The position numbers were made by a program, and so were the translations under genes. Shown piece after piece: positions 23,969 to 33,018 of a stretch of DNA of 64,000 nucleotides. The stretch's first letter is position 1; every line of letters starts with the position of its first letter. The DNA comes from JACZWZ01 sp964194935 (lineage in GTDB: Bacteria; Actinomycetota; Acidimicrobiia; Spongiisociales; UBA11373): contig CAXMOL010000106.1 of assembly GCA_964194935.1 (NCBI GenBank), forward strand, positions 29,138 to 93,137. The letters run 5' to 3'. The notes under the pieces are model-generated. The model was not told the origin of the DNA, made no database searches, and saw only the letters and a list, made by a program, of their open reading frames with translations.

Positions 23969-26887
23969 CTACTCGAATCCGATCGGTACCAGTCGTATGA
24001 GTATGTAGTTGTCGGCGCGGAGCAACTCGTTGGCCAGTGCCTTCAAGTCTGCTCGAGTCGGATCAAAGGTTTGCCCGATGCGGTTCACGACTTGTGAAAA
24101 GCTCTGGCCGGGGTGCTCAGCGGCCGACACGATGGCTTGCGACAGCAGTTCGTTGGACACCAACTCGTAATCGCGCAGGAGTTGTTCCTGGGCGATCGCC
24201 AGTTCGTCGGCGGTTGGTCCGCTGGCGCGGAGGTCTGCCAGCACCGCCAGTGTTTGGGCGACGACCTCATCGAGCCCAGCCGGGTCGCCGCTGATCTGGA
24301 TTCGTAGTTCTACCGACTGCACCGGCTCTTCAACCAAACCTGCAAACGCAAATGGTGAGTAGGACGCAGAGAGCTGCTCGCGAATCCGTTCCGTGAGCCG
24401 TTGTTGCAGCACTAGCTCGAGCAGATCGATCTGGATGCGTTTGGTGTCGTCCAATTCGGTCGCGGTGCTGAACAGGAAGGTCACTCCACCGAGTTCCCCG
24501 GTGCCGGCTTCGACGACGCGTTCGATGACGCCGTCGGGGAGGTCCGGTCTGACGTTGGTAAATGGCTCTGCGTCGCCCGGACCGGGAATCGTGCCGAGGT
24601 AGCGCCGTGCCAGGTCTTCGACGACGTTCTCCTCGAAGTCGCCCGAAAACACAAAGACGAAATCGCCGGGATCGTCGAAGCGGTCAGTAAAGATGGCCGC
24701 CGCTCGATCGAGATCGAGATTTATGAGTTCGGCGGCGGTCGGTAACACGGCAAAGCGCGGATCACCGTCGAACCTGGAGTCATTGAGGGCCCCCGCCACG
24801 GCCAGGTCGGGTACCTGCTCCGGATTGGCGGCATAGGGCAGGGCCTCACTGATGACTATGTCGAGGGCCGTCTCTTCGAACCGAGGTTCGGTCATGTAGA
24901 GATGGACCAACTGAAGTAGCGTCTCCAGGTCACGGGTCCCCGCCTCACCGAAGAATCCCTCGTGTACCTCGTCGATGAACGGAGTCAGCGCCACGACGAG
25001 ACCTGAAAGCGTGCGATCCAAGGTGACCTGATCGATGTCGCCGACGCCGCTTTTGGCGATGATGTCGGCCGCGAGCTGCGCCTCGACTACGTCGCCTGGC
25101 GGCAGTAGCGACCACCCGCCGGGACTGGATGCTCGGAACACGACGACGTCATCGCGAATTGTTGTCGGCAGGAAGACGACTCGTGCTCCGTTGTCGAGCG
25201 TCAGGTCGGTGAGCCCGGTGTCGGCGAAGAGCCCACGGGATTTGACCGAGGTCGGTTCGGGTCGGCTCATCAACGTCTCGAGCGGTTCGATGTCGTCGCT
25301 CCATGGCTCGTAGTCACTCGAGCCGACGCGATCGAGGATCTCGGCCAGAGTTGATTCCTCAGGGATGACGTCCTGGGAGGCCTCCGGTGCAACAAGGATG
25401 ACGAACGGTTCGGTCGATGCGACCGTGGCTGCAAACGTCGCCCACGCTTGTTCGGCGGTCATCTCGTCGAGGAGGCGGAGTCGCAAGTCGAACCAATCGT
25501 CGGCTGATGGAATCGGAATGCCGCCGAGGAATCTCTCGACGTAGGTGTCGGCATATTCAGCGTCTTGGGTGGTCCCGCGTTCGTCGAAGGCCAACTGCAC
25601 GTCACCGCGCATGACGTCGACCACCCGATCCAGTTCGGAGGCGTTGAAGCCGTGCACCCGGGCGCGTTCTACCTCGACCAGAAGGGCTTCGGTTGCTGCG
25701 CCGAGATCAGCAGGGTCGGCGAACGCTGCCAGACCGGGGGTGCGTTGGGCGCGGACGAGCGGATTGGAGGCGAACGACGGATCAAAGAACGGAGCGGAGC
25801 CGCGCAGCGCGGTTTCCTGCAAGCGGTTGACGATCATCTCCCATGCCAGTTCGAGGGCCATGCTCTGTCGCAGAGACCCGATGGTTCCTTCGCCATCGAG
25901 CACCGGCAGTGGATAGTTGAGTTCTGCCCAGGCCTGGGGATACTCGGGGTCGGCGATTATGAAGAAGGCAGGTTCCGTTGCGGCCTGGATGATCGGATGG
26001 GGAACCGGATCTGGATCAACGGCCGATGCGACCGGGGCGAACCGTTCGAAGATGAGCTGTTCAATCGCGTCGGCATCGAAATCCCCTACCGCGATGATCG
26101 CCATCGTGTCGGTGCGGTACCAGCGCTGGACGAAGTCACGCAGTCCCTCGGTCGTGGTCGCGGCGACCTGGGTTGGATCGCCCAACGGGCTGCGGTCTCC
26201 GAATGGTGTTCCCTCAAGCAGCACATCGGTGACACCCTCGAAGTAGCGGCCCCAGAAGTTCTGGTCTCTCAGTCGCCACTCCTCGACGAGGACTCCTCGT
26301 TCCAAGTCAACCTCGTCGGGATCGAGTGCCACGGCGGTTGCCCATTCAAGGAGCACGTCGAATCCGGCGGTGAGAGTTTCGACGTCGTCGGTGGGCAACT
26401 CCAACTCATAGACGGTTTCTTCATAGGACGTGTAGGCGTTGATATCGGGCCCGAACTCTGCTCCAAAGCGCTGCAGCAGTAGTACGAGTTCATTGGCAGG
26501 AAAGCGCTCGGTCCCGTTGAACATCATGTGTTCGAGGTAGTGGGCGGCGCCACGCTGGCCGTCGGCCTCCTGCACCGACCCCGCCATGACGGCGAGTCGC
26601 AGCTGCGCCCGCCCTCCGGGGGAGTCGTTCTCACGGATGTAGTAAGTCAGTCCGTTGTCGAGGGTCCCGATCAAAACCGCATCGTCGACGGCGATCACAT
26701 CGTCATCGTCGGAAAAGCTCGCGACCTGGGGGATCGTCGACGTTGCAGGTCCATTTGTTGCTGAAGCCGTGGTCGTTGCGTCTCCGGCCAGGCCACTGGT
26801 GGTCGTCGAATCGTCCGAATCTGAACACGCCCCCGCGATGAGGACGAGGGTGAGTGCGGTTGCTCCGAAGCGACTGGAGGCGGTCAT
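23969..26887 (-). CDS. M16-family zinc metallopeptidase lipoprotein
   Basis: A 972-residue pitrilysin-type protease with a lipoprotein signal peptide (lipobox IAGAC, Cys21), so it is anchored outside the membrane. After an Asp/Thr-rich linker, the first M16 domain carries the inverted zinc motif HYLEH (His116-Glu119-His120) and a downstream Glu region (NAYTSYEETVYEL). Two more M16 repeats follow without the motif, as usual for the structural half. It probably degrades peptides in the cell envelope. The gene is transcribed against the rho-prfA cluster and separates prfA from prmC. Confidence 0.93.
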   Translation of the reverse strand: MTASSRFGATALTLVLIAGACSDSDDSTTTSGLAGDATTTASATNGPATSTIPQVASFSDDDDVIAVDDAVLIGTLDNGLTYYIRENDSPGGRAQLRLAVMAGSVQEADGQRGAAHYLEHMMFNGTERFPANELVLLLQRFGAEFGPDINAYTSYEETVYELELPTDDVETLTAGFDVLLEWATAVALDPDEVDLERGVLVEEWRLRDQNFWGRYFEGVTDVLLEGTPFGDRSPLGDPTQVAATTTEGLRDFVQRWYRTDTMAIIAVGDFDADAIEQLIFERFAPVASAVDPDPVPHPIIQAATEPAFFIIADPEYPQAWAELNYPLPVLDGEGTIGSLRQSMALELAWEMIVNRLQETALRGSAPFFDPSFASNPLVRAQRTPGLAAFADPADLGAATEALLVEVERARVHGFNASELDRVVDVMRGDVQLAFDERGTTQDAEYADTYVERFLGGIPIPSADDWFDLRLRLLDEMTAEQAWATFAATVASTEPFVILVAPEASQDVIPEESTLAEILDRVGSSDYEPWSDDIEPLETLMSRPEPTSVKSRGLFADTGLTDLTLDNGARVVFLPTTIRDDVVVFRASSPGGWSLLPPGDVVEAQLAADIIAKSGVGDIDQVTLDRTLSGLVVALTPFIDEVHEGFFGEAGTRDLETLLQLVHLYMTEPRFEETALDIVISEALPYAANPEQVPDLAVAGALNDSRFDGDPRFAVLPTAAELINLDLDRAAAIFTDRFDDPGDFVFVFSGDFEENVVEDLARRYLGTIPGPGDAEPFTNVRPDLPDGVIERVVEAGTGELGGVTFLFSTATELDDTKRIQIDLLELVLQQRLTERIREQLSASYSPFAFAGLVEEPVQSVELRIQISGDPAGLDEVVAQTLAVLADLRASGPTADELAIAQEQLLRDYELVSNELLSQAIVSAAEHPGQSFSQVVNRIGQTFDPTRADLKALANELLRADNYILIRLVPIGFE

Positions 26888-27052
26888 TGGATGAGGAGCC
26901 TAGGGCTGGCCCGCTACAAGGCGTCGGCCACCTTCGTTGAGTTGCAGCCCTGCTCGCGTTGATCCGCGATTCGCCAAGAGCCAACGTCTTGTTGAGGTCC
27001 TCTTGAGGTTTGTTCCTGCATCTTCTCTACATCACCAGCAGAGGAGAGCGGT

Positions 27053-27307
27053 ATGAGAGTGTGGATCGATCAGGATTTGTGCACCGGCGATGGGATGTGC
27101 GAGGAGATCTGTCCCGACGTATTTCGACTTCAAGCTGACGGATTGGCCTACGTCCACGACGAAGGCGGACTCAGGACCGCAGGCGCCGCTGATCCAGGTC
27201 GATTCGTCACGGTTGGGGATTCACTCAGAGATGATGTGTTCGAGGCAGCCGACGAGTGTCCGGGGGAGTGCATCTTTGTCGAAGCTGAGGCAACCGCCGC
27301 CGCTTGA
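27053..27307 (+). CDS. Small ferredoxin ([3Fe-4S] or [4Fe-4S] type)
   Basis: An 84-residue electron carrier. The motif is C-x5-C-x3-C-P (LCTGDGMCEEICPDVF), with the fourth Cys in DECPGECI. An Asp/Gly replaces the second Cys of a standard CxxCxxCxxxCP motif, as in actinobacterial [3Fe-4S] ferredoxins that serve P450s and other oxygenases. It could also serve the KorAB oxidoreductase, but that is 14 kb away. A ribosome site (agaggagagcgg) precedes ATG 27053. Confidence 0.92.
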   Translation: MRVWIDQDLCTGDGMCEEICPDVFRLQADGLAYVHDEGGLRTAGAADPGRFVTVGDSLRDDVFEAADECPGECIFVEAEATAAA

Positions 27308-27340
27308 TGGCAGATCGTCACTTGGGATCCGCTCCGGGCG

Positions 27341-27346
27341 TACTCT
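27341..27346 (+). promoter_or_regulatory. Candidate -10 box of a leaderless prmC transcript
   Basis: TACTCT ends 6 nt before the prmC ATG at 27353, with no Shine-Dalgarno sequence between. No good -35 was found. Confidence 0.4.
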
Positions 27347-27352
27347 CCCGAC

Positions 27353-28147
27353 ATGGCGATTCCACAGCATGAACAGGAACGGTTGGCGATGGCCGTGACC
27401 GACCGGGATCGCGCCTCGCTTGCACTCGACCCACCGAGTGCCGCCGATCAACAACGGATCGCCGAATTGGTTGCCCGGCGCAACGCCGGCGAGCCATTGC
27501 AGTACCTCGAAGGATCGGTGCAATTCGGGCCTATCGACCTGCTCATTGACCATCGCGCCCTGATTCCGCGGCCAGAGACCGAGCGGGTGTGGGAGGAGGC
27601 CGTGACATCGCTTGGGATTGCCGGTCCCGGCACGGTGATCGTCGACCTCGGCACCGGATCGGGTGCATTGGCCCTGGCGCTGAAGTACGCATTTCCTGAT
27701 GCCCAGGTGTTTGGCATTGACATCAGCGAGGATGCGCTGGCCCTGGCCAAGGAGAACGCAATCCAAACCGGCCTCGATGTAACTTTTCTCCACGGCGATC
27801 TGTTTGAACCTCTTCCCAAGCGGTTGATGGGGCGAGTCGATTTGGTCGTGGCCAATCCTCCCTATGTAGCCGCCTCCGAACTCGCCGGCCTCCCCGCCGA
27901 GGTGCGCGATCACGAGCCTCACGCGGCGCTCGTGTCGGGTCCAACTGGTACCGAGATCTTGGAGCGGATCGCCGATGAAGGGTTCTGGTGGGTCGGCATC
28001 GGCGGATGGATCATCAGCGAGATAGGCGAAACCCAGGGCGAACCCGCACATGCGGCATTCTTTGCCTTCGATCGAGAGGTGCGCCCCGATCTCGCCGGGC
28101 GGGATCGAATATTGGTGGCACGCCGCGGAGCGTCATGTTGCGTGTAG
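27353..28147 (+). CDS. prmC: Release factor glutamine methyltransferase
   Basis: A 264-residue SAM-dependent enzyme that methylates the Gln of the GGQ motif in release factors. Motifs are RRNAGEPLQYLEG, the SAM-binding VDLGTGSGALALALK and the catalytic NPPY in VVANPPYV. The N-terminal helical domain is shorter than in E. coli PrmC (about 277 residues). The C-terminus ends GASCCV with a Cys pair. It is followed by the Sua5/TsaC gene, as in many bacteria. Confidence 0.94.
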   Translation: MAIPQHEQERLAMAVTDRDRASLALDPPSAADQQRIAELVARRNAGEPLQYLEGSVQFGPIDLLIDHRALIPRPETERVWEEAVTSLGIAGPGTVIVDLGTGSGALALALKYAFPDAQVFGIDISEDALALAKENAIQTGLDVTFLHGDLFEPLPKRLMGRVDLVVANPPYVAASELAGLPAEVRDHEPHAALVSGPTGTEILERIADEGFWWVGIGGWIISEIGETQGEPAHAAFFAFDREVRPDLAGRDRILVARRGASCCV

Positions 28148-28199
28148 AGGTGCGCCAAGTCTGCGGTGAGCCTCCGGCCGTCTATCGACGACCACCGCG

Positions 28200-28772
28200 G
28201 TGACCACCATCGAAGGGGCTCTTGCTGCCCTTCGCCAGGGTCAAATCATCGGACTGCCTACGGACACCGTTTATGGGATCGGTGCCGATCCAATGCAGTA
28301 CTCGGCAGTCGAGCAGTTGTTTGCCGCCAAACAAAGACCCGAGATCAAACCGGTTCCGATCCTCGGCGCGACCATCGACGATCTCAGCAAAGTGGCTCTG
28401 ATCGATGCTGCGGTTGCCTCGCTGGTCAGCCGGTATTGGCCCGGCGCGTTGACATTGATCCTGCGCCGTGCTCCCGGGGTTCCGAAGTGGGTCGGTGATG
28501 ATGTTCGCGACACAGTCGGGGTGCGGGTTCCTGATCACCCGGTGGCGCTTCGGGTACTGGAGGCGGTGGGTCCACTGGCCGTGACCAGCGCCAATCTCTC
28601 GGCCGGCGATCCTGCCAATGACGCGGAGGCGGCGGAGGCGGCTCTCGGCGCTTCGGTAGGGGTATACCTCCCGGGCTCTGCCGGAGGCGGTCTGGCGTCG
28701 ACCGTGGTAGATCTTTCCGGCGAAAGACCTCGAATCCTGAGGGTTGGGCCGGTCGAGTGGGCGGGCGGGTGA
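28200..28772 (+). CDS. tsaC: L-threonylcarbamoyladenylate synthase (Sua5/YrdC family)
   Basis: A 190-residue YrdC-domain protein. It makes threonylcarbamoyl-AMP from threonine, bicarbonate and ATP for the t6A modification of tRNAs. Motifs include GLPTDTVYGIGADP, the Lys/Arg site AAKQRPEIKPVPIL, RYWPGALTLIL and TSANLSAGDPAN. It lacks the Sua5 C-terminal domain, so it is the short TsaC type. The start is GTG 28200. It lies between prmC and glyA, an arrangement frequent in Gram-positive bacteria. Confidence 0.93.
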   Translation: MTTIEGALAALRQGQIIGLPTDTVYGIGADPMQYSAVEQLFAAKQRPEIKPVPILGATIDDLSKVALIDAAVASLVSRYWPGALTLILRRAPGVPKWVGDDVRDTVGVRVPDHPVALRVLEAVGPLAVTSANLSAGDPANDAEAAEAALGASVGVYLPGSAGGGLASTVVDLSGERPRILRVGPVEWAGG

Positions 28773-28886
28773 GCCGGCGCCGGAGGCTCGATCATTGCAT
28801 CGTGTCGGAGCGTGGTGTCGCTCGCTGAGCACTGACTTGGCGCTCAAGCGCCGCACTACCCTGACCCGGCTCGCAGGAAGGATTTC

Positions 28887-30158
28887 ATGGTCTCTGAAGC
28901 CCCTCTATCCGACGCCGACCCGGCAGTCGCATCTCTCATCGCGCGTGACGTAGAACGGCAACGCTCATACGTTCATCTCATCGCTTCAGAGAACTTTGTC
29001 TCGCGTGCCGTAATGGAGGCATCTGGGTCGATCTTTACCAATAAGTATTCCGAGGGGTACCCCGGCAAGCGCTACTACGAGGGATGCGAGATCGTCGACG
29101 AACTCGAGAATCTGGCGCGCGATAGAGCCAAGGGACTGTTTGGCGCCGAGTACGTCAACGTCCAGCCGCATAGCGGTGCCCAGGCGAATATGGCGGTCTA
29201 CTTCGGATTGCTCGAGGCTGGAGACAAGATTCTCGGGATGAGCCTTGACCAGGGGGGCCATCTCACCCATGGCTCACATGTGAACTTTTCCGGCATCCTC
29301 TACAACTTCGTGGCATACGGGGTCGATCCCGGGACCGAGAGGATCGATATGGATGAGGTGCGGCGGGTCGCCAACGCCGAGAAGCCAAAGATGATCGTCG
29401 CCGGATACTCCGCGTACTCGCGCATCATCGACTGGGCGGCCTTTCGGGAGATCGCTGACGAGGTCGGAGCCCTGCTCATGGTCGATGCAGCCCACATCAT
29501 TGGATTGGTGGCAGGTGGTGCTCATCCCAACCCTGTGCCTCACGCTCATGTGGTGACGGCCACCACTCACAAGGCGATGCGGGGAGCCAGGGGCGGCCTG
29601 ATCCTGGCCGATGAACAATTCGGGCCGGCGCTCGACAAGGGAGTGTTTCCCAATGCCCAGGGAGGGCCGCTCAACAACCACATCGCCGGTAAGGCCGTGT
29701 GTTTCGCCGAGGCAGCGACGCCGGAGTATCAGGAGTACGCAGCACAGGTTGTTTCGAACGCGAGCGCGATGGCCCAGGCCGTGATGGACGATGGGGCAAG
29801 AGTCGTTTCCGGCGGCACCGATAACCACCTTTTCTTGATGGATCTCCGTTCGATCGACGAAGACCTAACCGGTCGCGATGCTGCCCGCGTGCTGTCCTCG
29901 GTCGGGCTGACGATCAATTTCAATACGATTCCGTTTGATCCACGACCCCCTTATCGCGCCAGCGGATTGCGGATCGGTCTCCCGGCAGCCACGACCTGCG
30001 GGATGAAGGAAGCGCAGGTTGAGGAGGTCGGTCGTTTGATGGTGCGATCGCTGCAGAATCGGGCAGATGAGTCGATTCTCGACGAAGTGCGCCGTGGGCT
30101 CGGGGCCGTCGCCGCTGAGTTTCCGCCCTATCCGGCGAGTTTCCCGGGGCATGTCTGA
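28887..30158 (+). CDS. glyA: Serine hydroxymethyltransferase
   Basis: A 423-residue PLP enzyme that interconverts serine and glycine with tetrahydrofolate. Motifs are LIASENFVSRAVMEASGS, NKYSEGYPGKRYYEGCE, the PLP-lysine region VVTATTHKAMRGARGG and the C-terminal TNHPF-equivalent. The ribosome site aggaagg precedes ATG 28887. The ATP synthase operon starts 76 bp downstream. With kbl-tdh and hom-thrC also in this window, glycine, serine and threonine metabolism is well covered. Confidence 0.97.
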   Translation: MVSEAPLSDADPAVASLIARDVERQRSYVHLIASENFVSRAVMEASGSIFTNKYSEGYPGKRYYEGCEIVDELENLARDRAKGLFGAEYVNVQPHSGAQANMAVYFGLLEAGDKILGMSLDQGGHLTHGSHVNFSGILYNFVAYGVDPGTERIDMDEVRRVANAEKPKMIVAGYSAYSRIIDWAAFREIADEVGALLMVDAAHIIGLVAGGAHPNPVPHAHVVTATTHKAMRGARGGLILADEQFGPALDKGVFPNAQGGPLNNHIAGKAVCFAEAATPEYQEYAAQVVSNASAMAQAVMDDGARVVSGGTDNHLFLMDLRSIDEDLTGRDAARVLSSVGLTINFNTIPFDPRPPYRASGLRIGLPAATTCGMKEAQVEEVGRLMVRSLQNRADESILDEVRRGLGAVAAEFPPYPASFPGHV

Positions 30159-30234
30159 TGACGGTTTGCTCTGACTCGGGAACATCGATACATTGTGAAG
30201 AGGGTCACAAGCTGTTCTGGAGGGGGCTCTCGGC

Positions 30235-30450
30235 GTGAGCAAATACCACGAGGAGATTGGACGGCAGGTCGCCGCTGGCGTTGATTCCGCCAGCTTCTTT
30301 GCGACGATCATGTCCGGCTTCCTGCTTGGGGCGTTGCTGGACTGGTGGCTCGACACCAAGCCGGTCTTTATCGTGCTCGGGATCATTGCCGGGTCGATCA
30401 TCGGCTTCTGGAGGATGTGGACCATCGCCAACGGTGATTCCGGTGACTGA
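30235..30450 (+). CDS. atpZ: AtpZ/AtpI-like ATP synthase assembly protein
   Basis: A 71-residue protein with two membrane helices. It follows the AtpZ pattern of SFFATIMSGFLLGALLDWWLDTKP and GSIIGFWRMWTI. AtpZ/AtpI pairs help assemble the c-ring and may carry Mg2+ or Ca2+. The start GTG 30235 has the strong ribosome site ggaggggg. It is the first gene of the atp operon. Confidence 0.85.
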   Translation: MSKYHEEIGRQVAAGVDSASFFATIMSGFLLGALLDWWLDTKPVFIVLGIIAGSIIGFWRMWTIANGDSGD

Positions 30451-30859
30451 GCGACTTCCGGTGATGGATGTCGAGGCGATCCTCGCCCTTCACACCGTAA
30501 AGCGCGGACTGGTGATCGGGCCCCTCGCCGTTGCGACCGCATGGGGTTTGCGAGGAGCAAGTGGCGCCATCGGGGCCACCATCGGTGTGGTCGTAATCGT
30601 CCTCAACCTGCTCGCCTCGGGCGCGCTCCTTTCGCTGGCTGCGCGCATCTCGCTAGGCGCCTATCATGCCGCAGCGCTGTTCGGTTTCGTGCTGCGGTTG
30701 CTCACCATCACGGTGTCGATGCTTCTTGTTGCGCGCTTCTTTGAGATCGACCGAATCGCGTTTGGTGTGGCGGCGGTTGTGACATATCTGGTGTTGTTGA
30801 CGCTGGAGGCTGTTGCCATCGTCCGTGGAAGCGAGAAGGAGTTGGAGTGGACGTCCTGA
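30443..30859 (+). CDS. atpI: AtpI-like ATP synthase subunit I
   Basis: A 138-residue membrane protein with four predicted helices, in the position of subunit I. The start GTG 30443 overlaps the atpZ stop by 8 bp; an ATG seven codons later is an alternative. The sequence is weakly conserved, so the call rests on helix pattern and operon place. It overlaps atpB by 13 bp, so translation is coupled. Confidence 0.75.
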   Translation: MTERLPVMDVEAILALHTVKRGLVIGPLAVATAWGLRGASGAIGATIGVVVIVLNLLASGALLSLAARISLGAYHAAALFGFVLRLLTITVSMLLVARFFEIDRIAFGVAAVVTYLVLLTLEAVAIVRGSEKELEWTS

Positions 30860-31665
30860 TTCTGGCCAGCGAGAGCTGCGATCCGGCAACGGAGATCATC
30901 TGCGCGCCCGACAACGTCATCGAACTGTTCGAATTCACCGAGTCATTGTTCTCGATTGGCCCGCTCAACTTCACCAAGACGGTCGTCCTGACCTTCCTCG
31001 CAATGTTCATCGTTTTGGCTCTGCTCTACATGGGGTTTCGCAAGAGGAATGTCGTTCCGTCGAAGTTCGGTGTTGCGATGGAATCGGTTGTCTCGTTTGT
31101 GCGAGATGATGTGGCCAAGGGGACAATCGGACCCGATGGACTGCGGTACGCGCCCTACCTGTTGTCGATCTTCATGTTCATCCTGGTAGCCAACCTGTTC
31201 GAGTTGACGCCGGGCATCAACTTCCCCCTGACCTCACGAATGGCTATTCCGTTGATGCTGGCCGTCTTCACCTGGCTGATCTTTGTGATCGTCGGCTTCT
31301 CCAAGAACGGCCTGCACTATCTCTTCGACATCGTTTGGCCCAAAAGCGTGCCGCTGGCCCTTCGCTGGCTGGTAGGACTCATCGAGCTCGTCTCGGTGTT
31401 CGTTCTCAGGCCTATCACGCTCGCCGTCCGGCTCTTCGCCAATCTCGTCGCCGGGCACCTGATGTTGACCCTGCTGCTTGGATCGGGGTGGGTCTTCTTC
31501 GCAGCCGTCGGTGACATTGGAGCTCGGTCGATCATCGGGCTTCCTTGGTTCTTGTTCGGCCTCGGAATCTTTGTTTTCGAATTCGTCGTGGCAGTGCTGC
31601 AGGCATATATCTTCACGCTGCTGTCGGCGGTGTACATACAAACGTCGGTCCATCCCGAGCACTAA
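30847..31665 (+). CDS. atpB: ATP synthase F0 subunit a
   Basis: A 272-residue membrane subunit forming the proton half-channels beside the c-ring. The key segment is ITLAVRLFANLVAGHLML, which contains the essential Arg. Five to six helices are visible, including FILVANLFELTPGINFP. The start is GTG 30847, overlapping atpI. Confidence 0.95.
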   Translation: MDVLILASESCDPATEIICAPDNVIELFEFTESLFSIGPLNFTKTVVLTFLAMFIVLALLYMGFRKRNVVPSKFGVAMESVVSFVRDDVAKGTIGPDGLRYAPYLLSIFMFILVANLFELTPGINFPLTSRMAIPLMLAVFTWLIFVIVGFSKNGLHYLFDIVWPKSVPLALRWLVGLIELVSVFVLRPITLAVRLFANLVAGHLMLTLLLGSGWVFFAAVGDIGARSIIGLPWFLFGLGIFVFEFVVAVLQAYIFTLLSAVYIQTSVHPEH

Positions 31666-31680
31666 GAAGGAGACAACCCA

Positions 31681-31893
31681 ATGGAAGAGATCAAGGGAGC
31701 CATAGCCCTAATTGGGTATGGCCTCGCTGCGATTGGACCCGGTATCGGGATCGGCATCGTGGTCGGCAACGCCATCCAGGCGATGGCGCGCCAGCCCGAA
31801 GCCGCAAATATGGCGCGCACGACGATGTTCTTGGGCATCGCGTTCACCGAGGCACTGGCCCTTATCGGGTTCGTGCTCTTCTTCATCGCCTAG
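31681..31893 (+). CDS. atpE: ATP synthase F0 subunit c
   Basis: A 70-residue hairpin of two membrane helices that forms the rotor ring. Helix 1 has the Gly-rich GPGIGIGIVVGNA; the loop is the conserved RQPE. Helix 2 has the ion-binding Glu in FTEALALIG. Ala rather than Ser follows the Glu, and no Gln sits in the matching helix 1 site, so proton rather than sodium coupling is expected. Confidence 0.97.
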   Translation: MEEIKGAIALIGYGLAAIGPGIGIGIVVGNAIQAMARQPEAANMARTTMFLGIAFTEALALIGFVLFFIA

Positions 31894-31907
31894 GGAGATA
31901 GGAAATC

Positions 31908-32471
31908 ATGATCCAATTCCTGGCCTCGCTGCTCGTCCTTGCCGAAGAGGCTGTGGTCGAGGAGAGCAGTGGAATAGACCTGCTGCTGCCGGAGACATCG
32001 GAGTTGATCGCTGGGTTCATCGCCTTTTCGATCATCTTCGTGTTCGTCTGGAAGTGGGTGCTTCCTGCAGCCAATCAGACCCTCGCCGCTCGTCAGGAAG
32101 CCATCACCGGCAAATTGACACAGGCGGAAGAGGCTAAGCAAGAGGCCGAGAGTCTGCTGGAGGACTACAAGCAGCAACTGGCGCGAGCCAAGGGCGAGGC
32201 GAACGAGATAGTGGACGGCGCTCGTCAGACTGCTGATGCCCTGGGCACCGATTTGGTCGAAAAGGCGGAGGCCGAGGCAGAGTCGATCCGCGGCCGAGCC
32301 CGCGAAGACGCAGCAGCAGAAAAGGCGCGGGCTGCCGGCCAGATCAGGGACGAAGTCGCTTCGCTCTCGCTGGAGTTGGCTCAAAAGGTGGTTGCCGGCA
32401 GCGTCGATGAGTCGGCGCAACAAACCCTGGTTGATAGGTATATCGACGATCTCGGGAGCCTGGAGACCTGA
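31908..32471 (+). CDS. atpF: ATP synthase F0 subunit b
   Basis: A 187-residue stator subunit: one N-terminal membrane helix (about residues 28-48, FIAFSIIFVFVWKWVLP) then a long charged coiled coil rich in Ala, Glu, Lys and Gln. The stop overlaps the atpH ATG by one base (TGATG). Confidence 0.95.
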   Translation: MIQFLASLLVLAEEAVVEESSGIDLLLPETSELIAGFIAFSIIFVFVWKWVLPAANQTLAARQEAITGKLTQAEEAKQEAESLLEDYKQQLARAKGEANEIVDGARQTADALGTDLVEKAEAEAESIRGRAREDAAAEKARAAGQIRDEVASLSLELAQKVVAGSVDESAQQTLVDRYIDDLGSLET

Positions 32472-33010
32472 TGGCGGCTGACCAGCGCATCGACGGCTAC
32501 GCGGCCGCCATCCTTGAGGTGGCAACGGCGGAGGGTGAGCTTGCTCGTGTGGGCGACGAACTCTTCCGCATCGCACGTGCCTTCGAGTCGTCACCCGAGT
32601 TGCGTGATGCGCTCACCGATCCGCGCCTCCCCACGGAGCTCAAGAAGGGTGTGGTCGATGACCTGCTCGGCTCCAGGACGTCGGCGCTATCGGTGAACCT
32701 CGTGAACTTCGTAGTCGGTGTTGGGATGTCTTCGGATCTTCCCGCCATTGCCGACCGGCTCGCCGAGCGCGCCGCAGCAGAGAGAAACAAGGTGATCGCC
32801 GAGGTGCGCACCGCTGTAGAGCTCGATGCCGGGACCGTGGACCGACTCACTGCGTCGTTGTCGCGGGCGACCGGCAAGGACGTGGAAGTAAAGACGATCG
32901 TCGACCCTTCAATCATTGGCGGCGTTGTCGCCCGGGTCGGTGACACGGTGATTGATGGATCGCTGTCGCACCGCATGCAACAAATTCGTGAAACGTTGAC
33001 CAGGCGCTGA
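32471..33010 (+). CDS. atpH: ATP synthase F1 subunit delta
   Basis: A 179-residue stator subunit linking b to the alpha-beta head. It starts DQRIDGYAAAILEVA and ends in the conserved DPSIIGGVVARVGDTVIDGSLSHRM. Length is normal; some actinobacteria have a b-delta fusion, but here the two genes are separate. Confidence 0.95.
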   Translation: MAADQRIDGYAAAILEVATAEGELARVGDELFRIARAFESSPELRDALTDPRLPTELKKGVVDDLLGSRTSALSVNLVNFVVGVGMSSDLPAIADRLAERAAAERNKVIAEVRTAVELDAGTVDRLTASLSRATGKDVEVKTIVDPSIIGGVVARVGDTVIDGSLSHRMQQIRETLTRR

Positions 33011-33018
33011 GGAGTAAA

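Noticed and set aside
25565..26482. 305-codon plus-strand frame inside the M16 protease gene
   Set aside because: Antisense shadow of a gene with a clear HxxEH motif and signal peptide; no domain seen in the shadow frame.
28773..28886. Glycine riboswitch before glyA
   Set aside because: No tandem aptamer motifs are visible and the gap is only 114 bp.
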